Numbered from the stretch's first letter, positions 43,295 to 53,457 are shown. The stretch is DNA of 64,000 nucleotides from Demequina iriomotensis (GCF_000971395.1 NZ_BBME01000010.1:306101-370100), one strand, 5' to 3'. Numbers and translations are program-made. The notes: generated by a model not told the origin, from the letters alone.

Positions 43295-43684
43295 TCAGTC
43301 CTTGCGCTTGTCCGCCGCCTCCTTGAGCAGGAACATCGGCAGGATCCACGTCGCGAGCGCGGTGACGAGCCACACGAGCACCGTGGCGGCGATCCACGTC
43401 CCGATCCCGTCGATGGTGAAGTCGTCGACCACCAGAGTCGCGATGAGCAACGCGACGAACGTCGAGACCAGCCCCACGCCGCCGAGGATCGCATTCGCAT
43501 ACTTGGTGGCCATCTTGAAGATCAGCGGCGACAGGATCCACTGCGCGACGGCGTAGATCACGGTCGCCACCACCAGCGCGGTGAACGGCAGGGACATGTT
43601 GTCGCTCAGGATCAGCGACGTGATCCACAGGCCCAGGGCTGCGGAACCGAGGAAGATCAGCGTGTGAATCAGGAATCGCACCAT
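43295..43684 (-). CDS. Four-helix membrane protein, phage-holin-like family (copy 1)
   Basis: 129 residues with four membrane helices: FLIHTLIFLGSAALGLWITS, ALVVATVIYAVAQWILSPLI, ILGGVGLVSTFVALLIATLV and WIAATVLVWLVTALATWILP, then a charged tail (KEAADKRKD). It matches the small bacterial family often labelled phage holin family (PF04020-like), which is chromosomal and not necessarily phage-derived. Leaderless: TAGCGT at 43697..43692, 7 nt before the ATG. A paralogue follows upstream. Confidence 0.75.
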   Translation of the reverse strand: MVRFLIHTLIFLGSAALGLWITSLILSDNMSLPFTALVVATVIYAVAQWILSPLIFKMATKYANAILGGVGLVSTFVALLIATLVVDDFTIDGIGTWIAATVLVWLVTALATWILPMFLLKEAADKRKD

Positions 43685-43771
43685 GGTGCCGACGCTACCC
43701 CGGGCACCCGGAAAGCGCGCGGCGAACCAGGGACGTTGCAGGATTCGCGCACCCCGGGACGATGCGCAGGA

Positions 43772-44179
43772 TCAGTCCTTCGCCGCGGCCGGCTTCCCCT
43801 CGGGCTTGTCACCGATGCGTCCGAAGATCCCGGGGAGCACCCACACGCCGATCGCCGTGATGAGCCACACGAGCAGCGTCCCGCCCGCCCACGCGCCGAA
43901 GCCGTGGATCGCGAGCCCGGACGTGAGCGTCGCCGTGATCAGCAGCGCCACGAACGTCGAGATGATGCCTACGCCTCCCACCACGGCCCGCGCGCGCTTG
44001 TGGATCTGACGCTCGATGATGGGCGACAGCAGGCTCTGCGCGAGCGCGAAGATCACGGTCGCGGTGATGAGACCGCTGATCTTGAGCTCGAAGTCCGAGC
44101 CGAGGATGAGCGACGTGAGCGCGAGCGCGACCACCGCCGAGGCGAGGAACACCGCGGCCTTGAGCAGGAATCTCTCCAT
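43772..44179 (-). CDS. Four-helix membrane protein, phage-holin-like family (copy 2)
   Basis: 135 residues, clearly paralogous to the previous gene: the same four-helix plan, with GGVGIISTFVALLITATLTS and TLLVWLITAIGVWVLPGIFG, and a Lys/Pro/Ala-rich tail. Each copy has its own leaderless promoter (TAGCGT at 44191..44186, 6 nt before this ATG), so they are not simply one operon despite being in tandem. Function unknown. Confidence 0.75.
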   Translation of the reverse strand: MERFLLKAAVFLASAVVALALTSLILGSDFELKISGLITATVIFALAQSLLSPIIERQIHKRARAVVGGVGIISTFVALLITATLTSGLAIHGFGAWAGGTLLVWLITAIGVWVLPGIFGRIGDKPEGKPAAAKD

Positions 44180-44248
44180 GGGCCGACGCTACCGCGTGGC
44201 GCCCGGCGCCCGCGAGGGGTGCGACCCGCATCGTGCCTGGACACGGAT

Positions 44249-44350
44249 CGAGGGTGCCTCCCGATGGGAGGCACCCTCGTTCGCTGTCGACCATCTCGCC
44301 GGCTTCCAGGGACTTGAGGCCGGTGAGCAAGACGATTCGGTCCTAGGACC
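44249..44350. other. Intergenic hairpin and 12-bp palindrome
   Basis: A 14-bp perfect stem (CGAGGGTGCCTCCC at 44249-44262, loop GAT, complement 44266-44279) and, 60 bp on, the 12-bp palindrome GGTCCTAGGACC at 44339-44350. The hairpin looks like a terminator but no plus-strand gene feeds it, and the minus-strand gene starts, not ends, here. Possibly a regulatory RNA end or protein-binding sites for the antiporter promoter. Confidence 0.45.
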
Positions 44351-44439
44351 TTGTGCCCAGAACAGTACCGCATCCCCGTTCATTCCCGGCACCGTTCCGC
44401 GCGTCGCGAATCAGACACCTGTCAGACAGTCCCGTCGGC

Positions 44440-44445
44440 TAGGTT
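44440..44445 (+). promoter_or_regulatory. -10 box (TAGGTT) of the leaderless antiporter transcript
   Basis: TAGGTT 6 nt before the ATG at 44452; no ribosome-binding site is present. Confidence 0.6.
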
Positions 44446-44451
44446 CGGTGC

Positions 44452-46104
44452 ATGCTGCACCACGCCCCCCTCATCACCACGATCGCCGTGGGCCTGGTGG
44501 CCGCGTTCGCGCTCGGGCTCCTCGCGCAGCGGATCCGGCTGTCCCCCATCGTCGGATACCTCGCCGCGGGACTGCTCATCGGCCCCTACACGCCGGGGTA
44601 CGTGGGCGACGTGGACCTCGCGACGCAGCTGAGCGAGATCGGCGTGATCCTGCTGATGTTCGGCGTGGGGCTCCACTTCTCCTTCAAGGAGCTCCTCGCG
44701 GTGCGCCGCGTCGCCGTTCCCGGCGCGATCCTGCAGATGATCGCCGCGACCGCGCTCGGCACGGGCCTCGGCCTGTGGATGGGCTGGGGTCTCGCGAGCG
44801 CGATGCTGTTCGGCCTCGCGCTGTCCGTCGCGTCGACGGTGGTGATGCTGCGTGCCCTCGAGGAGCGGCAGATGCTCGACACCCGCGCGGGCCACATCGC
44901 GGTCGGCTGGCTCATCGTCGAGGATCTCGCGATGGTGATCGCTCTCGTCGTGGTGCCCGTGCTCGCAGGCGGCGACGGCGACCTCACGGCGGGTCACCTC
45001 GCGGGCGAGCTCGCGCTGACGGTGGCGCGCGTCGGAGGCTTCGTCGCCCTCATGTGGTTCGTCGGCCGCCGCGTCATCCCGTGGACGCTCGCGCGGGTCG
45101 CGGACACGGGCTCGCGCGAGCTCTTCACGCTCGGCGTGCTCGCGATCGGGCTCGGCGTCGCGGTGGGCGCGGCGTGGCTGTTCGAGGTGTCCTTCGCGCT
45201 CGGCGCCTTCTTCGCCGGCATGATCCTGCGCGAGTCCGACCTCGCGCATCGTGCCGCCGAGGACTCCCTGCCGCTGCGCGACGCCTTCGCCGTGCTGTTC
45301 TTCGTCGCCGTGGGCATGCTGGTCGACCCCGGCATCGTGCTGCGCCAGCCGCTGGGCCTGCTCGCGACCGTCGCGATCATCGTCGGCGGCAAAGCGGCCG
45401 TGGCCTTCGTGCTCGTGCGCGCGCTGCGGTACTCGCGATCGATGGCCCTGGTCATCGGCGCCTCCCTCGCGCAGATCGGCGAGTTCTCCTTCATCCTCGT
45501 GACGCTCGGCGCGGACCTCGAGATCCTCCACCAGGACGCGCAGGACCTGGTGCTCGCGGGCGCCATCCTGTCGATCATCGTCAACCCGCTGCTGTTCGCC
45601 TGGGTCGTGCGCGTGACGTCGCGGCGCGCCGCGCCCACCGCAGTCGAGGACGATGCGCCGTTCGCCACGGTCGCCACGGACCACGTCATCGTGGTCGGGT
45701 ACGGACGCGTGGGCGGACGCGCCGCGCGGCGCCTGTGGGAGGCCGGCGTGCCGACCGTGGTGATCGACGACGACGAGACGCGCGTCGCGCGGATCCGCGC
45801 GCTGGGGCACGAGGCGGTGCTCGGCAACGCGGTGCGCGAGAAGGTGCTGCGCGCGGCCGGCATCGTCGCCGCGCGAGCGGTCCTGGTCGGCGTGCCCGAC
45901 CCGCTCAACGCGGGTGCCGTGGTCTCCGCCGCCCGCGAGCTCTCCCCCGAGGTCGACATCGTCGCGCGCGGCCACGGCAAGCGCGACGTCGCCTACCTCG
46001 AGGAGCAGGGCGCGTCGCGGGTGCTCGTGGGCGTCCACGAGGTCGCCGACCTCATGGTCGAGCGCGCCGGAGGGCCGGCGAACGATCCCGAGGGCTCCCG
46101 CTGA
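44452..46104 (+). CDS. Cation:proton antiporter, KefB/YbaL type (CPA2) with RCK domain
   Basis: 550 residues. About 12 membrane helices (1-385) carry CPA2 motifs: LSPIVGYLAAGLLIGPYTPG, the paired helices GWLIVEDLAMVIALVVVPVL (ion-binding E-D) and FALGAFFAGMILRESD, and the glutamine-rich ASLAQIGEFSFIL. A cytosolic Rossmann TrkA-N/RCK domain follows (about 405-520: VIVVGYGRVGGRAARRL, then VIDDDETR), which gates the channel on nucleotide binding. It exchanges K+ or Na+ for H+ and serves pH or stress homeostasis. Monocistronic and leaderless. Confidence 0.92.
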   Translation: MLHHAPLITTIAVGLVAAFALGLLAQRIRLSPIVGYLAAGLLIGPYTPGYVGDVDLATQLSEIGVILLMFGVGLHFSFKELLAVRRVAVPGAILQMIAATALGTGLGLWMGWGLASAMLFGLALSVASTVVMLRALEERQMLDTRAGHIAVGWLIVEDLAMVIALVVVPVLAGGDGDLTAGHLAGELALTVARVGGFVALMWFVGRRVIPWTLARVADTGSRELFTLGVLAIGLGVAVGAAWLFEVSFALGAFFAGMILRESDLAHRAAEDSLPLRDAFAVLFFVAVGMLVDPGIVLRQPLGLLATVAIIVGGKAAVAFVLVRALRYSRSMALVIGASLAQIGEFSFILVTLGADLEILHQDAQDLVLAGAILSIIVNPLLFAWVVRVTSRRAAPTAVEDDAPFATVATDHVIVVGYGRVGGRAARRLWEAGVPTVVIDDDETRVARIRALGHEAVLGNAVREKVLRAAGIVAARAVLVGVPDPLNAGAVVSAARELSPEVDIVARGHGKRDVAYLEEQGASRVLVGVHEVADLMVERAGGPANDPEGSR

Positions 46105-46160
46105 TCGACGGGCGCCGTCGTCGCCGCGCCCAGCGGCGGGGTTCGGCCTAGCCTGGCGGC

Positions 46161-46574
46161 ATGAGCCACGACGCCGCGCACCTCGATGCGCTCGCGAGGG
46201 CGCTCGGCCGCGCCTTCGACGCGGCCTTCGGCGAGGCGCTCGCGGATGCCTCCACCACGCGTGTCGAGCACGCGATGCTCAGCCGCCTCGCCGCCTCGCC
46301 CGAGCCCCTCACCTGGGAAGCGCTCGAGGCCGGCCTGATCCCGCGCTACGGACCCGTCGCGTGCACCGAGGCGTGGAGCTCGCTCGAGGTGGCCGGGTGG
46401 GCGGTCGAGCCCGACGGGCTCTACCTGGCGACCGATGCGGGGCGCGCCGTGATCGCCGACCTCGAGGCCGCGCGCGAGGCGATCGTCGCCCGCGCCCTCG
46501 ACGGGCTCGGCGAGGACGAGGTCGCGGCCGCGACGCACGCGCTGCGCGCCATGATCGCGAACCTGGGTGCGTGA
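46161..46574 (+). CDS. Small winged-helix (MarR-like) protein
   Basis: 137 residues. The layout resembles MarR regulators: an N-terminal helix (ALARALGRAFDAAFGEAL), a winged-helix core (LSRLAASPEPLTWEALEAGL, then SLEVAGWAVEPDGLYLATDA) and a C-terminal dimerisation helix (IVARALDGLGEDEVAAATHA). The recognition helix is not a strong match, so I call it MarR-like only. Leaderless, with TAGCCT at 46149-46154. It converges with the AhpD-like gene with only 16 nt between stops. Confidence 0.6.
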   Translation: MSHDAAHLDALARALGRAFDAAFGEALADASTTRVEHAMLSRLAASPEPLTWEALEAGLIPRYGPVACTEAWSSLEVAGWAVEPDGLYLATDAGRAVIADLEAAREAIVARALDGLGEDEVAAATHALRAMIANLGA

Positions 46575-46590
46575 GCATCCGGTCGAGCGG

Positions 46591-47004
46591 TCACTCGATC
46601 CCGCGCAGCACCCGGTTCCACGCGTTGGTGGCGGCCACCACCTCGATGATCGCGCCGAGCTGCGCGGCGTTGAACCACGCGCCCACCTGATCGCGCATCT
46701 CGCCCTCGAGACCGCGTGGCGCGTCCGTGAGCACCTCGGCGAGGCGCAGCGCGGCCGCGTCGCCGTCGGAGACCAGCCCGTCGCGCATCTGACGCACGGG
46801 ACGCGCCAGCGCGCTGATGAGATCCGGGCGCGCGCCGGCCTTGGCGAGCGACTCGGAGTGGAGCCGCGCCGAGGAGCGGCACCCGTTGAGGTGCGACACC
46901 CGCAGGCGGATCATGTCGCGCAGGCGCGGCTCGAGGGGGTCGCCCGCATCCGCGTCGATCGACTCCAGCGCCTTGAGGAAGCCGGCGCCCACCCTCGCCT
47001 CCAT
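46591..47004 (-). CDS. Carboxymuconolactone decarboxylase/AhpD-like protein with altered CxxC
   Basis: 137 residues of the all-helical AhpD-like family. The core helix reads RLRVSHLNGCRSSARLHSES; peroxidase members carry C-x2-C-x3-H here, but this one has C-R-S-S-x3-H, so the second Cys is Ser. Disulfide-type peroxidase chemistry is therefore doubtful, though one thiol and the His remain. The C-terminal half (AAQLGAIIEVVAATNAWNRV) fits the family. Leaderless: TAGCCT at 47017..47012, 7 nt before the ATG. Confidence 0.78.
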   Translation of the reverse strand: MEARVGAGFLKALESIDADAGDPLEPRLRDMIRLRVSHLNGCRSSARLHSESLAKAGARPDLISALARPVRQMRDGLVSDGDAAALRLAEVLTDAPRGLEGEMRDQVGAWFNAAQLGAIIEVVAATNAWNRVLRGIE

Positions 47005-47099
47005 GCGCGAGAGGCTACCCGCGCATCGTGCCCGGGACGGGGCGCACGCGCCGCGGGCCCGATTCCGCGCATCGTCCCCGCTCTGGAAGAATGTCCCCC

Positions 47100-49853
47100 A
47101 TGACTTCGCGCATCCCCGACAAGGCCACCGTCGACGGGCTTGAGGACCGCTGGAACGAGGCCTGGGAGGCCGCCGGCACCTACCGCTTCGACGAGTCGAA
47201 GACCCGGGAGCAGGTGTACTCGATCGACACCCCGCCGCCCACCGTGTCGGGCTCGCTCCACGTCGGCCACGTCTTCAGCTACACGCACACCGACGTGGTC
47301 GCCCGCTTCCAGCGCATGCGTGGCCGCGAGGTGTTCTACCCCATGGGATGGGACGACAACGGCCTGCCCACCGAGCGCCGCGTGCAGAACTACTACGGTG
47401 TCCGCTGCGACCCGACGCTGCCCTACGTCGAGGGCTACGAGCCCCCGTTCGAGGGCGGCGAGGGCAAGTCGGTGAAGGCCGCGGACCAGCAGCCCATCTC
47501 GCGCAAGAACTTCGTCGAGCTGTGCGAGCGCCTCACCGCCGAGGACGAGAAGCAGTTCGAGGCGCTGTGGCGACACCTGGGCCTCTCGGTCGACTGGTCG
47601 CGCACCTACCAGACCATCTCCCCCTCCTCGCAGGCCGTGGCCCAGCAGGCCTTCCTGCGCGGGCTGGGCCGCGGCGAGTGCTACCAGGCCGAGGCGCCCA
47701 CACTGTGGGACGTGACGTTCCGCACCGCGGTCGCGCAGGCCGAGCTCGAGGACCGCGAGCGCCCCGGCGCGTACCACCGCCTGGCGTTCGAGCCGGCGGC
47801 CGACATGGAGGAGGCCACCGGCTCGTACGAGTCCGTGTGGATCGAGACCACCCGCCCCGAGCTGCTGCCCGCGTGCGTGGCGCTGGTCGCGCACCCCGAC
47901 GACGAGCGCTACCAGCCGCTGTTCGGCACGCACGTCCGCACGCCGCTGTTCGGCGTCGAGGTGCCCGTGGTCGCGCACCACCTCGCCAACCCCGAGAAGG
48001 GGTCCGGCATCGCGATGATCTGCACGTTCGGCGACGTCACCGACGTCACGTGGTGGCGCGAGCTGCGCCTGCCGACGCGCCCCGTGCTCGGCTGGGACGG
48101 CCGCATGCTGGCCGAGGCGCCCGCCGGGATCTCCTCCCCTGAGGGGATCGCGGCGTACGGCGAGCTCGCGGGCCTCACCACGTTCTCCGCGCAGAAGCGC
48201 ATCGTCGAGATGCTGGTCGAGGCCGGCGTCATGGACGGCTCTCCCCGTCCTATCAGCCACCCGGTGAAGTTCTTCGAGAAGGGCGACAAGCCCCTCGAGA
48301 TCGTCACCACGCGCCAGTGGTACATCCGCAACGGCGGCACCGACAAGGCGCTGAACGATGCGCTGGTCGCCCGAGGCTCCGAGCTCGACTTCGAGCCCGA
48401 CTTCATGCGCGTGCGCTACGAGAACTGGGTGCGCGGGCTCACGGGCGACTGGCTGATCTCGCGCCAGCGCTTCTTCGGCGTGCCGATCCCGGTCTGGTAC
48501 CCGGTGCTCGAGGACGGCTCGCCCGACTACGACCACCCCCTCGTCCCCTCGGAGGAGTCCCTCCCCGTGGACCCGTCGGTGGACGTGCCCGTCGGGTACT
48601 CCGCGGACCAGCGCGACGTCCCCGGCGGCTTCACCGGCGAGAAGGACATCATGGACACGTGGGCGACCTCGTCGCTCACCCCGCAGATCGTGTGCGGCTG
48701 GCGCGACAACCCCGCGCTCTTCGCTGCGACGTTCCCCATGGACCTGCGCCCCCAGGGCCAGGACATCATCCGCACGTGGCTGTTCTCGACCGTCGTGCGC
48801 TCGCATGCCGAGCACGGGACCCTGCCGTGGAAGCACGCCGCCATCTCGGGCTGGATCCTCGACCCCGACCGCAAGAAGATGTCGAAGTCGAAGGGCAACG
48901 TGGTGACCCCCATGGGTCTGCTCGAGACCCACGGCTCCGACGCGGTCCGCTACTGGGCCGCCGCGGCGCGCCTGGGCACCGACGCCGCGTTCGACGAGGG
49001 CCAGATGAAGATCGGCCGTCGCCTCGCGATGAAGGTGCTCAACGCGTCGAAGTTCGTGCTGGGCGCGACCGGCATCGCGACCGAGGCCGATGCGTCGCTC
49101 GAGGCCGGCGTGGCCGCGGCCGCGGCGGTCTCCTCCGCCGCCGTGACCGAGCCGCTCGACCAGGCGATGCTGTCCGCGCTGGCCGATGTGGTGGACGCCT
49201 CCACCAAGGCGCTCGAGGGCTACGACCACACGAAGGCGCTCGAGGTTGCGGAGACGCTCTTCTGGACCTTCTGCGACGACTACGTGGAGCTGGTCAAGGC
49301 CCGCGCCTACGACGGCGCCGCCCCCGGCGCCGCGATCGACCCGGCCGCAGCGTGCTCGCCGGGCGCCGCATCGGCCCGCGCGACCCTCACGCTCGCGCTC
49401 GGCACGTTCCTGCGCCTGTTCGCGCCGGTGCTGCCGTTCGCGACCGAGGAGGTGTGGAGCTGGTACCAGGAGGGATCGGTCCACCACGCCGCGTGGCCCA
49501 CGTCCGAGCCGCTGCGCGCCGCCGCCGGCGCCTCGTCCACGGGCGCTCCCCTGCTGGCTGCGGCCGGCGAGGCGCTGTCCGTGCTCCGCAAGGTGAAGTC
49601 CGAGGCGAAGGTCTCGCAGCGCACGCCGCTCGTGTCGGTGGACCTGCTGGTGCCGGCGTCGAAGGCCGCGCTGGTGCGCTCCGCGAAGGCGGACCTCCTG
49701 GCCGCCGGTCGCGTCGAGTCGATGCAGATCGTCGACACCGAGGCGGCGCTCGAGCCCGGTGTGGACGGCCTCGTGAACGAGGACGGCTCGCCCGACGAGA
49801 TCGCGGACCCGACCGTCATGCGCACGGAGAACGCAGTCCTGGGCGAGGCGTAG
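47100..49853 (+). CDS. valS: Valyl-tRNA synthetase
   Basis: 917 residues. Class I synthetase that charges tRNA-Val. It has TPPPTVSGSLHVGHVFSY with the HVGH (HIGH) motif near residue 55 and GWDDNGLPTERRVQNYYGV next. The CP1 editing domain spans about 220-370, followed by WYIRNGG and LTGDWLISRQRFFGVPIPVW, and the KMSKSKGNV motif lies near 597. The anticodon-binding domain follows, and the C-terminal arm is short. The start at 47100 is the last ATG before conserved sequence (SRIPDKATVDGLEDRW); an ATG at 47091 is an alternative. Confidence 0.96.
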   Translation: MTSRIPDKATVDGLEDRWNEAWEAAGTYRFDESKTREQVYSIDTPPPTVSGSLHVGHVFSYTHTDVVARFQRMRGREVFYPMGWDDNGLPTERRVQNYYGVRCDPTLPYVEGYEPPFEGGEGKSVKAADQQPISRKNFVELCERLTAEDEKQFEALWRHLGLSVDWSRTYQTISPSSQAVAQQAFLRGLGRGECYQAEAPTLWDVTFRTAVAQAELEDRERPGAYHRLAFEPAADMEEATGSYESVWIETTRPELLPACVALVAHPDDERYQPLFGTHVRTPLFGVEVPVVAHHLANPEKGSGIAMICTFGDVTDVTWWRELRLPTRPVLGWDGRMLAEAPAGISSPEGIAAYGELAGLTTFSAQKRIVEMLVEAGVMDGSPRPISHPVKFFEKGDKPLEIVTTRQWYIRNGGTDKALNDALVARGSELDFEPDFMRVRYENWVRGLTGDWLISRQRFFGVPIPVWYPVLEDGSPDYDHPLVPSEESLPVDPSVDVPVGYSADQRDVPGGFTGEKDIMDTWATSSLTPQIVCGWRDNPALFAATFPMDLRPQGQDIIRTWLFSTVVRSHAEHGTLPWKHAAISGWILDPDRKKMSKSKGNVVTPMGLLETHGSDAVRYWAAAARLGTDAAFDEGQMKIGRRLAMKVLNASKFVLGATGIATEADASLEAGVAAAAAVSSAAVTEPLDQAMLSALADVVDASTKALEGYDHTKALEVAETLFWTFCDDYVELVKARAYDGAAPGAAIDPAAACSPGAASARATLTLALGTFLRLFAPVLPFATEEVWSWYQEGSVHHAAWPTSEPLRAAAGASSTGAPLLAAAGEALSVLRKVKSEAKVSQRTPLVSVDLLVPASKAALVRSAKADLLAAGRVESMQIVDTEAALEPGVDGLVNEDGSPDEIADPTVMRTENAVLGEA

Positions 49854-49867
49854 CCCGCTCGCGCACC

Positions 49868-50070
49868 GTGGGTGCCCCGTCCCGCCCCAGCGGCGGAATG
49901 GGGCACCCACAGTCGTTTCCGGGCGCCGGGTGCGTTCCATGGGGCACCCACGGTCATTTCCGGGCGCCCGCCGCCTCCCATGGGGCGTTCCGCACTCCGC
50001 GCTCCACCCGCGGAATGGGGCACCCACGGTCGTTTCCGGGCGCCTGGCGCCTCCCATGGGGCACCTTCAC
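49868..50070. repeat. 41-bp direct repeats with a terminator-like inverted copy
   Basis: Three near-identical 30-bp copies (ATGGGGCACCCAC followed by RGTCRTTTCCGGGCGCC) lie at 49898-49927, 49939-49968 and 50015-50044, with partial copies at 49980 and 50056-50070. Start-to-start spacing is 41, 76 and 41 bp, so the unit is about 41 bp. The first copy also pairs with GTGGGTGCCCC at 49868-49878 to form an 11-bp stem that could terminate valS. Confidence 0.8.
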
Positions 50071-50083
50071 GACGCCCACCGGA

Positions 50084-51007
50084 TCACGCGCGGGAGCGGA
50101 GCACCTCACGCACCGTCTCGCGGCACCATGCCGGCCGCTCCATCACGTCCCCGTAGCTCAATCGGACGGTCAGGATGCCGACGGTCGCGAGCATCGCGTC
50201 TCGAGCGATGTCCCGTTTCCGGTCCGGAGGCGATGAATGGTTTTCGTCACCGTCCAGCTCGACGGCGGTCATGGTGACGGGGTCGTACATGTCGAGACGG
50301 AAGCTGACACCATCCACCCAGACCCGGTGCTGCCGCAGGAACCGGCCGAACTCCGCCGATGCGAAGACCGTGCGGAGCCCCTGCTCCTCGAGGAAGCTCT
50401 CGGCGCCTCGCGCGGCCGAGTCGATCCGCCGCGCCAGCTCGCGGCGCGCCGCACAGCGCGGGACCCTCGCGAGCGTGTCGGCGAGGGCCCCGGCGCTGGT
50501 GGCGCCGGTCCGAATCGCCCGGAACACCACATCGCCCCGGTCGCGCCTGGGCAGGCTCCCGTACCCGAAGATCACCGTGAGGTCCGCGCTGAGCACCGTC
50601 AGGCGACCGCGCCGCACCGTCGGCGGTCGCCAGCTCATGCGCCGCACCCGGATCCAAGACGGCGGGTGCGGCTTCTCGTGATGGGGAACCGCCACCTCGA
50701 TCGTCTCGGGCGGCTCGGTGACGAATCCCCAGACGAACATCGCCGCGATCCCGCACAGCGCCGCGTTCGGTCCGGCCCAGAGCAGCGCGGCATCGGCCCG
50801 GACCGCGAACGACGCGCGGTGCACCGCACCCGCGTACACGCCCGGCAGGATCCTCGACGCCTCGCCCCGCGCGATGGCCGCGCGAACCTTACGCGGCGAG
50901 GAGGCCGATGCCAGCTCATCGAGCGTGTAGGCGCGGGGCTCGCGCGTGAGGAGATCGACAAGTGCTGCGCCGGTGTCGGGCGCCGGCAACGGTCTCAAGT
51001 GGGTCAT
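50084..51007 (-). CDS. AbiEi-like N-terminus with DUF559/Vsr-like nuclease-fold C-terminus
   Basis: 307 residues. The N-terminal 90 residues (YTLDELASASSPRKVRAAIA, GEASRILPGVYAG) look like the winged-helix of AbiEi-type antitoxin/type IV TA proteins. The C-terminal 90 have the DUF559 pattern of a PD-(D/E)xK fold: VSFRLDMYDPVTMTAVELDG, DENHSSPPDRKRDIARD, then ILTVRLSYGDVM. This architecture is very common in actinobacteria, often in several copies, and its role is unknown. I start at 51007 (MTHLRPLP) because upstream codons run through unrelated intergenic DNA. Confidence 0.7.
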   Translation of the reverse strand: MTHLRPLPAPDTGAALVDLLTREPRAYTLDELASASSPRKVRAAIARGEASRILPGVYAGAVHRASFAVRADAALLWAGPNAALCGIAAMFVWGFVTEPPETIEVAVPHHEKPHPPSWIRVRRMSWRPPTVRRGRLTVLSADLTVIFGYGSLPRRDRGDVVFRAIRTGATSAGALADTLARVPRCAARRELARRIDSAARGAESFLEEQGLRTVFASAEFGRFLRQHRVWVDGVSFRLDMYDPVTMTAVELDGDENHSSPPDRKRDIARDAMLATVGILTVRLSYGDVMERPAWCRETVREVLRSRA

Positions 51008-51281
51008 GGCACCTATGTATGGCGCCGCGCCGCTCCCTCGAGTCGAGCTGAGCGGAACATGTGGAGCCGATGACTGCGTCCGGGCGCTGTGGACATCACC
51101 CGGCATCCGCGCCGAGTGACCGTCCACGCCCCATGACGCGCAACGGCTTCGCCAATCCGACCGTCAGCGCCCCATTTCGGAGACCGGGCGAGGGACGATG
51201 CGGGCCAGGCCGGGACTGGCGGGCGACGCGCACCGGCAGCCCAGGGGGCGCCCGGTGGGCCAGGCGGCGCCGCGCGGGAGG
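51008..51281. other. Gene-free spacer between clpX and the DUF559-like gene
   Basis: No credible gene. It contains a GGACGATGCG decamer at 51193-51202 and GC-rich short inverted repeats (GGGGGCGCC and GGCGGCGCC, around 51245-51275) that may terminate the clpX transcript. Confidence 0.4.
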
Positions 51282-52535
<1,254 letters not shown>

Positions 52536-52752
52536 CGTGGGACTCCTCTCACGAGCTGCGTCGTGTCATTCAAGGCTACCTACGGCCCCTGACACGCGGG
52601 CGACGGCGCGCCGCGCCTCCCCCATAGCATGCCGAACATCAGGCACGATGCCGACAATCCTTAGCATTTCGTGACCTTCGGTACGTCGCTGAGGAACGCA
52701 CGACGGGGCGCCGGCATTCCGCCGACGCCCCGTGCGTACGAGTGAAGGGCCG
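52536..52752. promoter_or_regulatory. clpP2 terminator and clpX promoter
   Basis: A hairpin ACGGGGCG/CGCCCCGT (52703-52710, 52726-52733) just past the clpP2 stop should terminate clpP1P2. TAGCCT on the minus strand at 52578..52573, about 38 nt upstream of the clpX ATG, is a likely -10; GAGAGGAG is the ribosome-binding site. Confidence 0.55.
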
Positions 52753-53457
52753 CTACGCGCCCGCGGGACGGACCGCCTGGGTGCCCTTGCGGGACTCGAG
52801 GACCTGGTCCACGAGGCCGTACTCCTTGGCCTGATCGGCCGAGAGGAACGTGTCGCGCTCGATGTCCTCGCGCACCTTCTCGGGCGTCTGGCCCGAGTGG
52901 AACGCGAGGGTGTTCTCGAGCCACTCGCGCATGCGGAGCATCTCCTCCGCGTAGATCTCGATGTCCGAGGCCTGCGCACGCGCGCCGCCCTCGATGCGCG
53001 GCTGATGGATCATCACGCGGGCGTTGGGCAGCGCGAGGCGCTTGCCCGGCGTGCCCGCCGCGAGCAGCACGGCCGCCGCGGAGGCAGCCTGGCCCAGGCA
53101 CACGGTCTGGATCTCCGGCTTGATGTACTGCATCGTGTCGTAGATCGCCGTGAGAGCGGTCTGCGAGCCGCCGGGGCTGTTGATGTACAGCGTGATGAGG
53201 CGGTCCGGGTCCTGCGACTCGAGCACCAGCAGCTGCGCCATCACGTCGTCCGCCGACGCATCGTCGATCTGCACGCCGAGGAAGATGATGCGGTCCTCGA
53301 ACAGCTTCGCGTACGGGTCCTGGCGCTTGAAGCCGTAGGCCGTGCGCTCCTCGAACTGGGGAAGGATGTAGCGCGACGAGGGGGCGTCGTACGCCCCGCC
53401 GCCGAAGGTGCCGGCCGTGCGGCCGGCCGCCTGGAACGCGCGCTGGATCTCGCTCAC
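52753..53457 (-). CDS. clpP2: ATP-dependent Clp protease proteolytic subunit 2
   Basis: 234 residues. Serine protease of the ClpP1P2 tetradecamer. The catalytic Ser is in [13 protein letters not shown], the His in [13 protein letters not shown] and the Asp in the [15 protein letters not shown] region. The N-terminus ([20 protein letters not shown]) is longer than in ClpP1, as usual for actinobacterial ClpP2, and is probably processed. The GTG start overlaps the clpP1 stop by 4 nt. Actinobacteria need both subunits for activity. Confidence 0.96.
   Translation of the reverse strand: MSEIQRAFQAAGRTAGTFGGGAYDAPSSRYILPQFEERTAYGFKRQDPYAKLFEDRIIFLGVQIDDASADDVMAQLLVLESQDPDRLITLYINSPGGSQTALTAIYDTMQYIKPEIQTVCLGQAASAAAVLLAAGTPGKRLALPNARVMIHQPRIEGGARAQASDIEIYAEEMLRMREWLENTLAFHSGQTPEKVREDIERDTFLSADQAKEYGLVDQVLESRKGTQAVRPAGA

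Noticed and set aside
43295..44179. Phage remnant suggested by two holin-like genes
   Set aside because: No lysin, terminase or structural genes nearby, GC matches the host, and the family is common on ordinary chromosomes.
44189..44392. 67-codon minus-strand open frame upstream of the second holin-like gene
   Set aside because: No ribosome-binding site, overlaps the holin-like promoter and the hairpin, and its composition is not protein-like.
49898..50070. Repeat array considered as CRISPR
   Set aside because: Spacers are only 11 bp and similar to each other, one interval is irregular, and no cas gene is near.
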